35,729 bases of DNA from Gemmatimonadaceae bacterium (GTDB lineage: Bacteria > Gemmatimonadota > Gemmatimonadetes > Gemmatimonadales > Gemmatimonadaceae), in contig JALOPN010000033.1 in NCBI GenBank assembly GCA_025453875.1, positions 1 through 35,729 of the forward strand, in the 5' to 3' direction. The notes under the pieces are model-generated. The model did no database searches and was not told the DNA's origin. It saw only the letters and a list, made by a program, of their open reading frames with translations. The translations under genes were made by a program, and so were the position numbers. This document shows, piece by piece, positions 1 through 9,309 of this stretch (positions are counted from its first letter, which is position 1; every line of letters begins with the position of its first letter).

Positions 1-69
1 CGTTCAGAGCGAACCTACGGTGACAGATGGCGGGAGTCAAGCGCTTGCGTGGCAAGCAGTTGGCTCACC

Positions 70-1203
70 TCACACGCGACTCGACCTGAGGGCGTCGAGG
101 AACTCCGCGAAGTGCAGAACGGCGTCGTGCGGACCGGGCGCCGCTTCTGGATGGTACTGCACCCCGAAGATGGGCAACGAGCGGTGCCGCAGTCCTTCGA
201 TGGTGCCATCGTTGAGATTCACGTGCGTGACCTGCAGCGCCGGCGCGCCGGTAATGCCCTCGGCCTCGGTACCCGCGACCGCGAACCCGTGATTCTGCGA
301 CGTGATGAGCACTTTGCCGGTCGCCAGATCCTTGACCGGCTGATTTCCACCGCGGTGGCCGAACGGCAGCTTCACCGTGTGCCCACCGAAGGACAATCCG
401 AGCAGCTGGTGGCCAAGGCAGATACCGAACATGGGCAGCCCGGCCTCGGCAATCGCGCGGATGTTGTCGGGCGCGTAGCGCACCGCCTCCGGATCGCCCG
501 GCCCGTTGCTCAGGAAGACGCCGTCGGGCTGCATGGCCAGCACCTCGGCCGCCGGCGTGTTGGCCGGCACGACCGTGGCGCGCACACCGTGCGCATCGAA
601 GAGACGCAGGATGTTGCGCTTGATGCCGAAGTCGTACGCGACGATGTGAAACTCGTGCTGCGCACTGCCCCACGCGTACGGCTCGCGCGTGGTCACCACC
701 GAGGCGAGATCGAGTCCCACCATGCTCGGACAGCCACCAAGCGCCGCCAGCGCCTCCGCCGAGGGCGTACTGCCGGCGGCGATCACGCCGCGCATCACGC
801 CCTGTGACCGGAGATGGCGCGTCAGGCGACGCGTATCGATCTCGGTGAGCACCGGGACGTTCGCCGCACCAAGCCACTCGGCCAGCGACCCCGAGGCACG
901 CCAGTTCGAGTGCGTACGCGACAGCTCACGCACCACCACCCCGGCGACTTGCGGTCGCGCGGACTCCGGATCTTCGGCGTTGACGCCGTAGTTGCCGATC
1001 ATGGGCGCGGTCATCACCACGATCTGCCCGTTGTACGAGGGGTCGCTGAAGACCTCCTGATAGCCGGACATGTTGGTGGTGAAGACCACTTCCGCGACGG
1101 CCGGCGCGTGCGGCCCGACGAGGCGACCACGGAAAAGGGTTCCGTCCTCGAGGAGGAGGAACCCTTCCGGCGGCACGGCGCCCGCGCCGTCAGTCGCGGT
1201 CAC
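70..1203 (-). CDS. carA: Carbamoyl-phosphate synthase small (glutaminase) subunit
   Basis: Glutamine amidotransferase subunit that hydrolyses glutamine and channels ammonia to CarB, giving carbamoyl phosphate for arginine and pyrimidine synthesis in the cytoplasm. The 377-residue length is normal. The N-terminal CPSase small-subunit domain (about 15-145) contains the TNMSGYQE and DPSYNGQ motifs. The C-terminal class I GATase domain has the nucleophile Cys262 in [10 protein letters not shown] and the His351/Glu353 pair in QYHPEA. The start is GTG, overlapping the secG stop by 4 bases (GTGA), so translation is probably coupled to secG. A Shine-Dalgarno sequence is not obvious. The partner carB is not visible; only 69 bases follow the stop before the window edge. 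Confidence 0.97.
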   Translation of the reverse strand: MTATDGAGAVPPEGFLLLEDGTLFRGRLVGPHAPAVAEVVFTTNMSGYQEVFSDPSYNGQIVVMTAPMIGNYGVNAEDPESARPQVAGVVVRELSRTHSNWRASGSLAEWLGAANVPVLTEIDTRRLTRHLRSQGVMRGVIAAGSTPSAEALAALGGCPSMVGLDLASVVTTREPYAWGSAQHEFHIVAYDFGIKRNILRLFDAHGVRATVVPANTPAAEVLAMQPDGVFLSNGPGDPEAVRYAPDNIRAIAEAGLPMFGICLGHQLLGLSFGGHTVKLPFGHRGGNQPVKDLATGKVLITSQNHGFAVAGTEAEGITGAPALQVTHVNLNDGTIEGLRHRSLPIFGVQYHPEAAPGPHDAVLHFAEFLDALRSSRV

Positions 1204-1568
1204 TGACCGGACGTCGAGTCGCCCGTGGCCGGCGCGGTCAGCGGCAGGGCCGGCGCGTTGGCGTCAGGCGTGACGGGCGCAGCGGCCGGCGCGGGCGCCG
1301 ACATGCGATCGAGGACCGACGTGGGCACCGCCGAACGGGCCGACATCAGCTGCAGCACGAACGCCAGAGCGAGGAAGATACCGCCGCACCACCAGGAGAG
1401 CTTGGTGAGCAGGTTGCCCGCCTGACGCGTGCCCATGATCGAGTCGGCCGATGAACTCGCTCCACCAAAGCTGGCCGCCAGCCCACCGCCCTTGCCGGCC
1501 TGCAGGAGGATCACGACGCCGAGCAGCAGCGCGTCGAGAATGAGAATGGTGAGCAGGAACGTGTACAT
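1200..1568 (-). CDS. secG: Preprotein translocase subunit SecG
   Basis: Small inner-membrane subunit of the SecYEG channel that helps SecA-driven export. The 122-residue protein has two predicted membrane helices (about 4-23 and 55-75). Between them lies the SecG cytosolic loop signature with [16 protein letters not shown], followed by [11 protein letters not shown] and NLLTK. An Ala/Pro-rich tail of about 45 residues extends past the usual bacterial length and looks disordered. The start is ATG without a clear Shine-Dalgarno sequence. The stop overlaps the carA start, and tpiA lies 139 bases upstream with a perfect 9-bp inverted repeat between them. Confidence 0.93.
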   Translation of the reverse strand: MYTFLLTILILDALLLGVVILLQAGKGGGLAASFGGASSSADSIMGTRQAGNLLTKLSWWCGGIFLALAFVLQLMSARSAVPTSVLDRMSAPAPAAAPVTPDANAPALPLTAPATGDSTSGQ

Positions 1569-1602
1569 GGCGACAATGCAGGAGAGTCAGGAGACCGGGC
1601 AC

Positions 1603-1634
1603 CCCGGCTGAGCCTCGTAACTTCGTCAGCCGGG
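1603..1634 (-). terminator. Perfect 9-bp inverted repeat between tpiA and secG
   Basis: CCCGGCTGA (1603-1611) and TCAGCCGGG (1626-1634) form a perfect 9-bp stem with a 14-base loop, 74 bases after the tpiA stop and 35 bases before the secG start. No U-run follows on the minus strand. It may be a weak terminator or attenuator ending the long dnaB-to-tpiA train, or a structured leader of secG. Confidence 0.4.
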
Positions 1635-1707
1635 ACGCTGGACGCAAGGGCTGGGCGCCGTGCGTGACGGCCACCCAAGCCGATACGGGACAAGCGCTTG
1701 GCCGTCC

Positions 1708-2481
1708 TCAGCGCGACAGTTCGGTGCGCACGATGGCGCTCCAGCCATCGGCATCCAGACTGGCGCCGCCCACGAGCACGCCATCCACCTCGGGCGCGGC
1801 GAGCAGCTCCTGCACATTGCCCCGATTCACCGAGCCTCCGTAGAGGATCGGCACCCCGGCACCGCGCTCACCCACGCGCGACCGCAAGGCCGTGCGCAGC
1901 ACCGTGTGAATGGCCGAGGCGTCGGCCGGCGTCGCGGTGCGTCCGGTGCCGATGGCCCAGACCGGCTCGTACGCCAGCAGCACCTGCCCCACTTCTGCGT
2001 CGGTCACGGCCCCGAGGCCAGCCGCCAGCTGACGCAACACCACCGACTCCGTCTCCCCGGCCTCACGCTCGGCCAGCGTTTCGCCCACGCAGAGCATGGG
2101 CGTCAGGTGCGCGTCCAGCGCGAGCCGCACCTTGCGTCCGGTCGCCTCATCGCTTTCGCCGAACACGTGTCGCCGTTCCGAATGTCCCACGAGCACGAGG
2201 CGCGCGCCGGCGTCGCGTGCAATCGCCACGGCGTTCTCGCCGGTGTACGCGCCCGCCGGCTCGCTGTGCACATTCTGCACGCCGACGAGCACCTCCGGGC
2301 GATCGCGCAGGGCCTCCACAACCGCTGGAAGGGTCAGCGCTGGCGGAAAGAACGCGAGCGTGCGGTCATCGAACCGTGGCACCTGCGGCAGGAAACGCTG
2401 CAGGAAGGCGCGCGCGTCGCTGGGCCCGTGATTGAGCTTCCAGTTCGCGGCGAAGATGGGCGTGCGCACGGGCGGCCTCAT
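1708..2481 (-). CDS. tpiA: Triose-phosphate isomerase
   Basis: Interconverts dihydroxyacetone phosphate and glyceraldehyde 3-phosphate in glycolysis and gluconeogenesis, as a TIM-barrel enzyme. The length (257 aa) is normal. The catalytic residues are all visible: Asn13 and Lys15 in NWKLN, electrophile His100 in VGHSERR, and base Glu172 in AYEPVWAIGTG. Phosphate-gripping loop 6 and the YGGSV and VLVGGASL loops follow. The ATG overlaps the pgk stop by 4 bases (ATGA), so it is translationally coupled as the last gene of gap-pgk-tpiA. Confidence 0.97.
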   Translation of the reverse strand: MRPPVRTPIFAANWKLNHGPSDARAFLQRFLPQVPRFDDRTLAFFPPALTLPAVVEALRDRPEVLVGVQNVHSEPAGAYTGENAVAIARDAGARLVLVGHSERRHVFGESDEATGRKVRLALDAHLTPMLCVGETLAEREAGETESVVLRQLAAGLGAVTDAEVGQVLLAYEPVWAIGTGRTATPADASAIHTVLRTALRSRVGERGAGVPILYGGSVNRGNVQELLAAPEVDGVLVGGASLDADGWSAIVRTELSR

Positions 2482-3677
2482 GCCTGGTCAAGGGCGGCCA
2501 CACCGGGCAGCACCTTCCCTTCGAGAAACTCGAGCGACGCCCCGCCGCCCGTCGAAATGTGCGTCAGCTTCGCTTCGAGCCCCGCTTCGGCGACAGCCGC
2601 CGCCGAGTCACCACCACCCACGATCGTGGTGGCGCCCTGCCCCGTGGCGTGCGCCATCACCTCGGCGATCGCGCGTGTGCCCTTGTCGAACGGCGGCTTC
2701 TCGAACACGCCCATCGGACCATTCCACAGCACGGTCTTCGCCCCCGCGATTTCGCGCGCGAACGCCGTGCTCGACTCGGGTCCGATATCGAACATGGCCT
2801 GATCGGCGTGAATGTGCTCACGTGACACCACATGCGCGTGCGCTCCGGCGTCCATGGAGGGCGCGACGACTGCGTCGATGGGCAACATGAGCTTGCGGCC
2901 CGCACGTGCCATCAGGTCGCGCGCCATGTCGAGCCGATCGGGTTCCACGAGCGACGTCCCCGTCTCGAGCCCCATCGCGCGGAAGAACGTGCACGCCATC
3001 GCGCCGCCGATGAGCAGTCGATCGACCTTCGGCAACAGCGCTTCGACGACGTCGATCTTGCCGGAGATCTTGCTGCCGCCGAGCACCGCCACGAACGGCC
3101 GCTCGGGCGATTCGAGCGTTTCGCCGAGGAACGCCAGCTCGCGCTCCATGAGCAATCCGGCAACCGCCGGACGCAGATGCGACGCGACGCCGGCCGTGCT
3201 CGCGTGTGCGCGATGCGCGGCGCCGAACGCGTCGTTCACGTACACGTCACCGAGTTCGGCAAACTGGCGAGCGAGCGTGTCGTCGTTGGTTTCCTCGCCA
3301 GCGTGGAAACGCGTGTTCTCGAGGAGCAGCACGCTGCCGGGAGCGAGCGCGTGCGTCGCCGCGACCGCGTCGGGGCCGACACTCGCGGGCAGGAAATGCA
3401 CCGGCGTCGGCGCGAGTGCGTCGGCGAGACGCGCCGCGACGGGCTTGAGGGAATACTTCGGATTGGGCGCGCCCTTGGGACGGCCGAAGTGCGAGAGCAG
3501 CACCACCTTGGCGCCACGCTGCAGGAGCGCGTGCAGCGTAGGCAGCGCGGCGAGAATGCGGGTGGCGTCGGCCACGTGCCCCTGGTCATCCAGGGGCACG
3601 TTGAAGTCGACGCGCACGAGCGCTCGGCGCCCGTGCAGTTCCGCGTCGGTCAGGTGCCGAATCGTGCGCGTCGCCAT
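2478..3677 (-). CDS. pgk: Phosphoglycerate kinase
   Basis: Transfers phosphate from 1,3-bisphosphoglycerate to ADP, the first ATP-yielding step of glycolysis. The 399-residue monomer has both Rossmann-like domains. The N-terminal substrate site includes VRVDFNVPL, SHFGRPKG and LENTRFHAGEE, and FGAAHRAHAS follows. The C-terminal nucleotide domain has LGGSKISGKI, LWNGPMGVFE and the TIVGGGDS / STGGGASLE phosphate loops. The ATG lies 7 bases after the gap stop, and its own stop overlaps tpiA. Confidence 0.97.
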   Translation of the reverse strand: MATRTIRHLTDAELHGRRALVRVDFNVPLDDQGHVADATRILAALPTLHALLQRGAKVVLLSHFGRPKGAPNPKYSLKPVAARLADALAPTPVHFLPASVGPDAVAATHALAPGSVLLLENTRFHAGEETNDDTLARQFAELGDVYVNDAFGAAHRAHASTAGVASHLRPAVAGLLMERELAFLGETLESPERPFVAVLGGSKISGKIDVVEALLPKVDRLLIGGAMACTFFRAMGLETGTSLVEPDRLDMARDLMARAGRKLMLPIDAVVAPSMDAGAHAHVVSREHIHADQAMFDIGPESSTAFAREIAGAKTVLWNGPMGVFEKPPFDKGTRAIAEVMAHATGQGATTIVGGGDSAAAVAEAGLEAKLTHISTGGGASLEFLEGKVLPGVAALDQA

Positions 3678-3684
3678 CGTCGAC

Positions 3685-4695
3685 TCAGAGTCGCGCGCCG
3701 ACGAAGCGCAGCAGATCGACGCAGCGCGAGCTGTAGCCCCACTCGTTGTCGTACCAGCCGCTGACCTTCACCATCGTGCCGTCGATGACGATCGTGCTCT
3801 TCGCGTCGAGCGTGCACGAGAACGGATTGCCGATGTAGTCCACCGACACGAGCGGCACTTCGCTGTAGTCGAGCACGCCGGCGAGCGCGCCCTCGGCGGC
3901 GGCCTTGAACGCCGCGTTGACCTCGGCGGTGGTGACGGGACGCTCCACCACGCAGGTCAGGTCGGTGAGCGAGACATCGGGCGTGGGGACACGCACCGCA
4001 ACGCCGTCGATCTTGCCCTTCACTTCCGGAATCACGAGCGACGTCGCCTTCGCGGCGCCGGTCGTGGTGGGGATCATCGAGACCGCCGCCGCGCGGGCGC
4101 GACGCAGGTCCTTGTGCGGGAGATCGAGAATGCTCTGGTCGTTCGTGTAGCTGTGGATGGTGACCATCGAGCCATGCACGAAGCCGAACGCATCACGAAT
4201 GACCTTCACCATGGGCACGAGGCAGTTCGTCGTGCACGAGGCGTTCGAGATGATGTGGTGGTTGGCCGCGTCGTACTTGTCGCTGTTGACGCCCATGACG
4301 ATGGTGATGTCTTCATCGGTGGCGGGCGCCGAGATGATGACCTTCTTCGCGCCGGCTTCGCGGTGCTTGTTGGCATCGGCGGCCTTCGTGAAGCGCCCCG
4401 TGCTCTCCAGCACGATGTCGACGCCGAGCTCGCCCCAGGGCAGCTTGGCCGGGTCCTTTTCGGCGAGAATGCGAATGCGATCGCCGTCGACGGTGATGCT
4501 CTCGGCGTCGGCCGACACCTCGCCGTCGTACTTGCCGTGCACCGAGTCGTACTGGAACAGGTGCGCCAGCGTCGTCGTGTCCGTGAGGTCGTTGACGGCG
4601 ACGAAGTCGATGTCGGCGACGCCCTGCTGCTTGGCGGCGCGCAGCACCTGGCGCCCGATGCGGCCGAAGCCGTTGATACCGACGCGAATAGCCAT
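3685..4695 (-). CDS. gap: Glyceraldehyde-3-phosphate dehydrogenase, type I (NAD-type)
   Basis: Oxidises glyceraldehyde 3-phosphate to 1,3-bisphosphoglycerate with reduction of NAD+. The 336-residue protein starts with the Rossmann motif [10 protein letters not shown]. The catalytic Cys154 sits in [10 protein letters not shown], with His181 as the paired base, and the C-terminal WYDNEWGYS is present. An acidic residue in the VNDLTD strand end suggests NAD rather than NADP preference (inference from family rules). The gene sits 8 bases after comF and 7 before pgk, so it starts the glycolytic end of the long gene train. Confidence 0.97.
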   Translation of the reverse strand: MAIRVGINGFGRIGRQVLRAAKQQGVADIDFVAVNDLTDTTTLAHLFQYDSVHGKYDGEVSADAESITVDGDRIRILAEKDPAKLPWGELGVDIVLESTGRFTKAADANKHREAGAKKVIISAPATDEDITIVMGVNSDKYDAANHHIISNASCTTNCLVPMVKVIRDAFGFVHGSMVTIHSYTNDQSILDLPHKDLRRARAAAVSMIPTTTGAAKATSLVIPEVKGKIDGVAVRVPTPDVSLTDLTCVVERPVTTAEVNAAFKAAAEGALAGVLDYSEVPLVSVDYIGNPFSCTLDAKSTIVIDGTMVKVSGWYDNEWGYSSRCVDLLRFVGARL

Positions 4696-4703
4696 GATGT
4701 GAT

Positions 4704-5534
4704 CTAGTCCGGATCCGAAACGTGGGCCGATCGATCGCCCGCGTCGGGCGCTCGACCGAATGTGAGATAGCTGACGAGGCGGACGCCGCGGTCGGTGAGC
4801 ACCGACGCGGCCGCGTTGAGCGTGGCAGCCGTCGTGATCACGTCGTCGACGAGCACGAGATGGGTGCCTCGCAGTCGGGCGGCGACCCCGGGATCGATGT
4901 CGAACGCCGACGAAACGTTGCGTGTCCGCTCGGAGGGTGTCAACTGCGTTTGCGTGCGGGTCGCGCGAGTGCGACGCAGTACGTCATCCCAGAGCGGGAT
5001 GCCCCAGAGACGCGCGACCACGACGGCCAGCAACCGGCTCTGGTTGAAGCCGCGCTCGCGCTCGCGGCTACGGGCAAGCGGGATGGGCACGAGCGCGGTC
5101 CGCTCGGCCACGACATCGGCGGGCCAGTCGACGCGTGCCATGCGTCGCGCCATGCCGTCGGCGACCTGCTCCCACCCATCGTACTTGAGGGCGTGCACAA
5201 TGGCGCCCGCCGTGCCGGTGTCAACGCGCGCGACGGATCGCACGGCGCGCACGGTGTGGGGCAGCCGCTCGCACCAGCGGCAGCGAGGCGATGGAGTGCT
5301 TGTGGCCTCGCCATCCGTGCCGGGGGGTGGCAACACACGGGGGTGCCCGCATCGCGCGCAGGAGGGCTCGGGAAACGCGTCGAGCCGCGCCCAGCAGGTG
5401 CCGCACACCGGATCGGGGGCGTCGGCCTCGAGCAGGCGCCGGCAGCACGCACAGGCGCGCGGCAGCAAGAGGTCGGCGAATCCGCGAGCGACGGTGCGCC
5501 AGCGGAACGCCGAGGAGGCGCGCGCCGGCGTCAT
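4704..5534 (-). CDS. comF: ComF-family phosphoribosyltransferase-like protein
   Basis: ComF family, linked in other bacteria to DNA uptake and single-stranded DNA handling; its enzymatic activity is not settled. The N-terminus carries a zinc-ribbon-like Cys cluster (ACACCRR, CGTCW, CARCGHP, CRWC within the first about 85 residues). The C-terminal type I PRTase fold has the PRPP-binding motif [13 protein letters not shown] near residues 227-239. The ORF track extends 68 codons upstream, but that segment is Arg-rich shadow of aroE. I choose the ATG at 5534 because it overlaps the aroE stop by 4 bases (ATGA) and gives a normal 276-residue protein. Confidence 0.88.
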   Translation of the reverse strand: MTPARASSAFRWRTVARGFADLLLPRACACCRRLLEADAPDPVCGTCWARLDAFPEPSCARCGHPRVLPPPGTDGEATSTPSPRCRWCERLPHTVRAVRSVARVDTGTAGAIVHALKYDGWEQVADGMARRMARVDWPADVVAERTALVPIPLARSRERERGFNQSRLLAVVVARLWGIPLWDDVLRRTRATRTQTQLTPSERTRNVSSAFDIDPGVAARLRGTHLVLVDDVITTAATLNAAASVLTDRGVRLVSYLTFGRAPDAGDRSAHVSDPD

Positions 5535-6391
5535 GCGGGGGTCGGCTCGGGTGAGCGCGGTTCGAGCACGCGCCACATGGCGGTCACATCGGGCACCTCG
5601 CCGAACCACCAGGCGTAGGCGGCGGCGCCCTGCGCGACCAGCATGCGCAGTCCGTCCTCGGCGCGGTGTCCGAGGGCGCGCGCGTCGCGCACCCACGCCG
5701 TCTCGCCCGGGCGATACACGAGATCGAGCACGGCGCAACGCGCCGGGAGCGCGGCGAGGTCGAGCGGGACTGGGTCGTTGGCGTGCAGCCCGAGCGGGGT
5801 CGTGTTGATGACGAGTGCGCCCTCGAGGTCATGCGTTGGGGCACTCACCGCGCGCGCGCTGTGCGTGAGTGCGAGCCGCTGAATGAGCGCCTCGGCACGC
5901 TCGTGCGAGCGCGCGGACACGTGCACGCGCGCCACGCCGAGGGACTCGAGCGCGAGCAGCACCGCCGCTGCCGAACCGCCTGCGCCAAGCACGAGGGCGC
6001 TTGTGGGCACGGTGTCGTCCATCACCGCGCGAATGGCGTCGCGCGCGCCCTCGACATCGGTGTTGTGTCCGACCAGCGCACCGGACGCGTTCACCCCAAA
6101 GGTGTTCACCGCGCCCGCGCGTCGCGCGAGCGGCGTGAGCACATCACATAAGCGGGCGACGTCTTCCTTGTGCGGCACCGTGACGTTCCCCGCGATACCG
6201 GCAGCGCGCAGCGCGCGCACGGTCTCCACCAAGGCGTCCGGCGAGACGTCGCGTGCCGTGTACCGCACCCGCTTCGCGGCGGCGTCCAGCGCGGCCTGCT
6301 GAAAACGCGGGGAGAGCGAATGCGACACCGGATGACCGAGCAGGACGAGCGACGTCGGCGCCGGTCCACCCAACCACTCGTGGCTCGACAC
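5531..6391 (-). CDS. aroE: Shikimate dehydrogenase
   Basis: NADPH-dependent reduction of 3-dehydroshikimate to shikimate in the chorismate pathway. The N-terminal substrate domain has GHPVSHSLSPRFQ and NVTVPHKED with the catalytic Lys. GHNTDVEGA supplies the Asn/Asp substrate contacts. The Rossmann glycine loop is VLGAGGSAAAV, followed by ARSHERAE for the cofactor ribose/phosphate and INTTPLGL. The C-terminus has EDGLRMLVAQGAAAY. It starts at GTG, 12 bases after the phosphatase stop, and its end overlaps comF. The 286-residue length is normal. Confidence 0.95.
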   Translation of the reverse strand: MSSHEWLGGPAPTSLVLLGHPVSHSLSPRFQQAALDAAAKRVRYTARDVSPDALVETVRALRAAGIAGNVTVPHKEDVARLCDVLTPLARRAGAVNTFGVNASGALVGHNTDVEGARDAIRAVMDDTVPTSALVLGAGGSAAAVLLALESLGVARVHVSARSHERAEALIQRLALTHSARAVSAPTHDLEGALVINTTPLGLHANDPVPLDLAALPARCAVLDLVYRPGETAWVRDARALGHRAEDGLRMLVAQGAAAYAWWFGEVPDVTAMWRVLEPRSPEPTPA

Positions 6392-6403
6392 GCGCGCCGT
6401 CGC

Positions 6404-6874
6404 TCAATCGCGCGCGTTGCCCCGATCGGCCTGCAACCGATCGAGCACCCGGTGCACCAGCTCCTCCAGTTCGTCGTACGTTCGACGATAGACGTCGAGG
6501 TCGCCACCGAACGGATCGCTGATGGGCGCGTCACTCGCGCCACGCGAGGCGTAGTGCGTGAGCTGGTGGGCGCGCGCACTGCCGCCGAGCACATGCACCC
6601 GCTCGAGATGCGACGGGCCCATGGTCAGGATCAGGTCGGCCGTTTCGATCACCGACGGCGAAAGCGTGCGCGCCCGATGTGACGCGAGGTCCAGTCCATG
6701 CTCGAGTGCGACGAGCAGCGAACCGTCCGACGCCGAGGCCCCGTCCCAGGCGCTCGTGCCCGCGCTGCTCACGACGAGGTCAGACAAGCCGCGCTCGCGT
6801 GCGGCGGCGCGAGCGATCACTTCGGCCAACGGGCTGCGACAGGTATTGCCGGTGCAGACGAAGAGAACGTGCAT
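6404..6874 (-). CDS. YwlE-like low-molecular-weight protein phosphatase (probable protein-arginine phosphatase)
   Basis: LMW-PTP fold, 156 residues. The P-loop is VCTGNTCRSP, with nucleophile Cys7 and Arg13, and the general acid is Asp120 in DPFGG. The residue at P-loop position 11 is Thr. In Bacillus YwlE this Thr selects phosphoarginine, whereas tyrosine phosphatases have a bulkier residue there. The C-terminal DVYRRTYDELEEL also closely resembles YwlE. The tsaC-like gene lies 25 bases upstream, the same pairing as ywlC/ywlE in Bacillus. The ORF track extends the N-terminus by 113 codons; I choose ATG 6874 because the P-loop starts within a few residues of it in this family. Substrate specificity is inferred. 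Confidence 0.88.
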   Translation of the reverse strand: MHVLFVCTGNTCRSPLAEVIARAAARERGLSDLVVSSAGTSAWDGASASDGSLLVALEHGLDLASHRARTLSPSVIETADLILTMGPSHLERVHVLGGSARAHQLTHYASRGASDAPISDPFGGDLDVYRRTYDELEELVHRVLDRLQADRGNARD

Positions 6875-6899
6875 GCGTCGCTCGAGAAACAGGGAGAAC

Positions 6900-7571
6900 T
6901 CAGAGATTGCCGACGAGTTCCGGCACACAGGTGCGCAGCGTCGCTGCCGAATGCACCCCTGGCCGAATGACGCGCGGACGGCGACCGGTGCAATCGACCA
7001 CGGTCGACGGTGGCGAGGGTGGCAGGCGACCGCCATCGAGGACGAGCAGCAGGCCGCGCAGGATTTCATCACGCCACTGCTCGGCAATCTCGCCAGCCGA
7101 GACCGCAGGCGGAACGCCGGGACGATTGGCCGATGTGGACGTGATGGGCTCGCCGTAGGCCGCGAGGATGGCCTGCAGCCCCGGATGCGGTGTCCACCGC
7201 ACCGCGACACCACCCTCGGGACCGCGCAGACGCTCGGGCACCCGATGGTCGCCGCCAGGCAGCACGAGCGTCAGCGGCCCGGGCCAGAATCGCGCCGCGA
7301 GTCGTGAGGCCGACGGCGTGAGCACCAGCCCGAGCCGCTCCAGCATCGCGCTGCCGTTGATGAGCAGCAGGAACGGCTTGTGCGGCGGACGCCGCTTCAT
7401 GCGGACGAGCGCTTCGACCGACTCATGATCGACGGCCGTCCCGAAGCCATAGACCGTTTCGGTCGGATACGCGAGCACGCGTCGTTCGGTGAGGTGCGCG
7501 ACCACCGGCCGCACGGCGGCCTGCAGATCGGCCGGTGACCAGAACGGCGTCGTGAGTTCGGTGGACTGCAC
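6900..7571 (-). CDS. tsaC: Threonylcarbamoyl-AMP synthase (TsaC/YwlC/Sua5 family)
   Basis: Makes threonylcarbamoyl-adenylate from threonine, bicarbonate and ATP for the t6A37 modification of ANN-decoding tRNAs. The 223-residue YrdC-fold protein shows AYPTETVYGFG, KRRPPHKPFLLL, RFWPGPLTLVL, ITSTSANRPG and PSTVVDC, all parts of the substrate cavity. It lacks the extra C-terminal Sua5 domain. The start is GTG with a GAGG about 9 bases upstream, 9 bases after the ispD stop. Confidence 0.93.
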   Translation of the reverse strand: MQSTELTTPFWSPADLQAAVRPVVAHLTERRVLAYPTETVYGFGTAVDHESVEALVRMKRRPPHKPFLLLINGSAMLERLGLVLTPSASRLAARFWPGPLTLVLPGGDHRVPERLRGPEGGVAVRWTPHPGLQAILAAYGEPITSTSANRPGVPPAVSAGEIAEQWRDEILRGLLLVLDGGRLPPSPPSTVVDCTGRRPRVIRPGVHSAATLRTCVPELVGNL

Positions 7572-7580
7572 GCCGTCGCC

Positions 7581-8357
7581 TCAGTCGGTGAGCAGACTGA
7601 GCGCTTCGGCGCGCGCAAAGTCGGCTTCTTCGGTGATCTTGAGCGCGCGTTCCGATCCGCGCACTACGACCACCTCCGCGCCGATGCGTTCGCAGAGGCC
7701 GGCATCATCCGTCGCGCCCACGCGATCGTTGCGCGCAGCGAGATGCGCGCGCTCGAGCATCTCGCGTGGAAAGGCCTGCGGCGTCTGCGCACGCCAGAGA
7801 TTGCTGCGATCGACCGTGTCGGTGATGCGACCGTCGGCATCCACGCGCTTGAGCGTGTCCACGACGGGCAGCGCCGCCACCGCACCGTGGCCGCGTCGTG
7901 CTTCATCGATCACGCGCGCGATCGTCTCGTCGGTGACGAGCGGACGCGCGGCGTCGTGCACGACCACAACGCGGACCTCCTCGGGCATGTCCTCGAGTCC
8001 ATTGTACACCGACTCGTGCCGTTCGCGGCCACCGACCGACACGAGCAGTCGCTCGACATCACACTGGAACAACCAGGGCGGCGGATCCGCCGCGTACGCC
8101 TTGGGCAGCACCACGACCACGGTGGCCACATCGGGACGCGCCATGAAGGCTTGCACGCTGTGCAGCAATGCGGGCTTGCCGGTCACCCAGCGGAACTGCT
8201 TGAGCTCCTCGCCGCCCACACGCGAGCCGCTGCCGCCGGCGACGATGACGACGCCGACATCGCGCGTCACGTCGGACGTGCGCGCGGGCGCCCCATCGTC
8301 GCGCGCACGCACGATGGGGGGCGGAACGATGCGGCGCGGAGGCGTGTCACTCGTCAT
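7581..8357 (-). CDS. ispD: 2-C-methyl-D-erythritol 4-phosphate cytidylyltransferase
   Basis: Third step of the non-mevalonate (MEP) isoprenoid pathway: MEP plus CTP gives CDP-ME. The CTP-binding loop reads VAGGSGSRVGGEELKQF, a variant of the usual AAGxGxRMG...PKQ. HDAARPLVT and the terminal LKITEEADFARAE are also diagnostic. I choose ATG 8357, which gives 258 residues and an 11-base overlap with the end of radA. The longer ORF-track start lies inside radA, and the first about 30 residues are already a nonconserved Pro/Arg-rich tail. ispF is not adjacent. Confidence 0.93.
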   Translation of the reverse strand: MTSDTPPRRIVPPPIVRARDDGAPARTSDVTRDVGVVIVAGGSGSRVGGEELKQFRWVTGKPALLHSVQAFMARPDVATVVVVLPKAYAADPPPWLFQCDVERLLVSVGGRERHESVYNGLEDMPEEVRVVVVHDAARPLVTDETIARVIDEARRGHGAVAALPVVDTLKRVDADGRITDTVDRSNLWRAQTPQAFPREMLERAHLAARNDRVGATDDAGLCERIGAEVVVVRGSERALKITEEADFARAEALSLLTD

Positions 8358-9309
8358 CGGTTGACTCATCGAAGGAACGGTCATCACTTGCGGCACCGGC
8401 GAACGCCGGTCGCGCGCGTCGCGGTTCGGCACCTGCTGCGCCAGCGCGGCGTGGTCCGATGGTGCGCATCAGCACATCACCCAGGGTGCGCACGCCGTGC
8501 ACCGTCATGCCGGCTGGCACACGATGCGGCACCGCGCGCTCGGCGAGATACGCCTCGGTCATGCCGAGCTTCGCAGCTTCGGCGAGTCGCCGCTCGACCT
8601 GCGTCACGGCGCGCACTTCACCACCGAGCCCGAGCTCACCGAGGAACACCGCGCGCGCGGGGAGCGCGCGATCGGTGACGCTGCTCGCGATCGCCATCGC
8701 CACGGCCAGATCGACGGCCGGTTCCTGCACGCGCATGCCGCCCACGAGATTGCAGAACACATCGAGGTCGGCGCACGAGAAGCCCCCACGCTTGTCGAGC
8801 ACGGCGAGCAGCAGCGCGAGGCGGCGCCCGTCGATGCCGTTGGCAACGCGTTGCGGTGTGCCGAAGCCCGCGCGCGCCGCAAGTGCCTGCACCTCGACGA
8901 GCACCGGACGCGTCCCTTCCATGAGCGCACACACGGCGCTGCCGCTCGCGACGTTGTCGCGCTCCCCCATGAACAACGCGGACGGATTCGCGACGGGCTC
9001 GAGGCCACTGGGTGCCATGCGAAACACCCCGATCTCGTCGACGCTGCCGAAGCGATTCTTCGTGGCCCGCAGGATGCGGTGATCGAGCGATCCCTCGCCC
9101 TCGAAGTACAACACGGTGTCGACGATGTGCTCCAGCGTCTTCGGGCCGGCGATGCCGCCGCCCTTCGTCACGTGGCCGATCACGAACACCGTCACGTTGC
9201 GTTCCTTCGCGTACCGCATGAGTCGCGCGGCGCATTCGCGCACCTGCCCCACGTTGCCCGGCGCGCCTTCGAGCAACTCCGTGTGCACCGTCTGGATGGA
9301 GTCGATCAC
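8347..9309 (-). pseudogene. radA: RadA/Sms C-terminal fragment (frame broken)
   Basis: Larger part of a disrupted DNA repair and recombination ATPase gene (RadA is a RecA-related branch-migration helicase). This frame starts at the Walker B region (VIDSIQ) and includes GHVTKGGGIAGPKTLEH, the RadA signature KNRFG, the NPSALF region and the Lon-protease-like C-terminal domain with LLAVLDKRGG and FLGELGLGGEVR. The only in-frame initiator near its beginning is GTG 9309, overlapping the upstream stop as GTGA. About 33 residues expected between LYVSGEES and VIDSIQ are missing, so neither half is a complete ATPase. It may be a true pseudogene or an assembly/sequencing deletion. Confidence 0.85.

Noticed and set aside
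38-47. Palindrome CAAGCGCTTG after carA, repeated at 1691-1700 after tpiA
   Set aside because: Two copies downstream of stop codons are suggestive, but the AAGCGCTT core also occurs inside coding genes here (for example near 28277 and 33533), so chance is likely. No U-run follows.
2812-4707. Long plus-strand ORF of 631 codons antisense to pgk and gap
   Set aside because: It is a shadow frame created by high third-position GC; the minus strand encodes complete Pgk and Gap with all catalytic motifs, and the plus ORF resembles no family.
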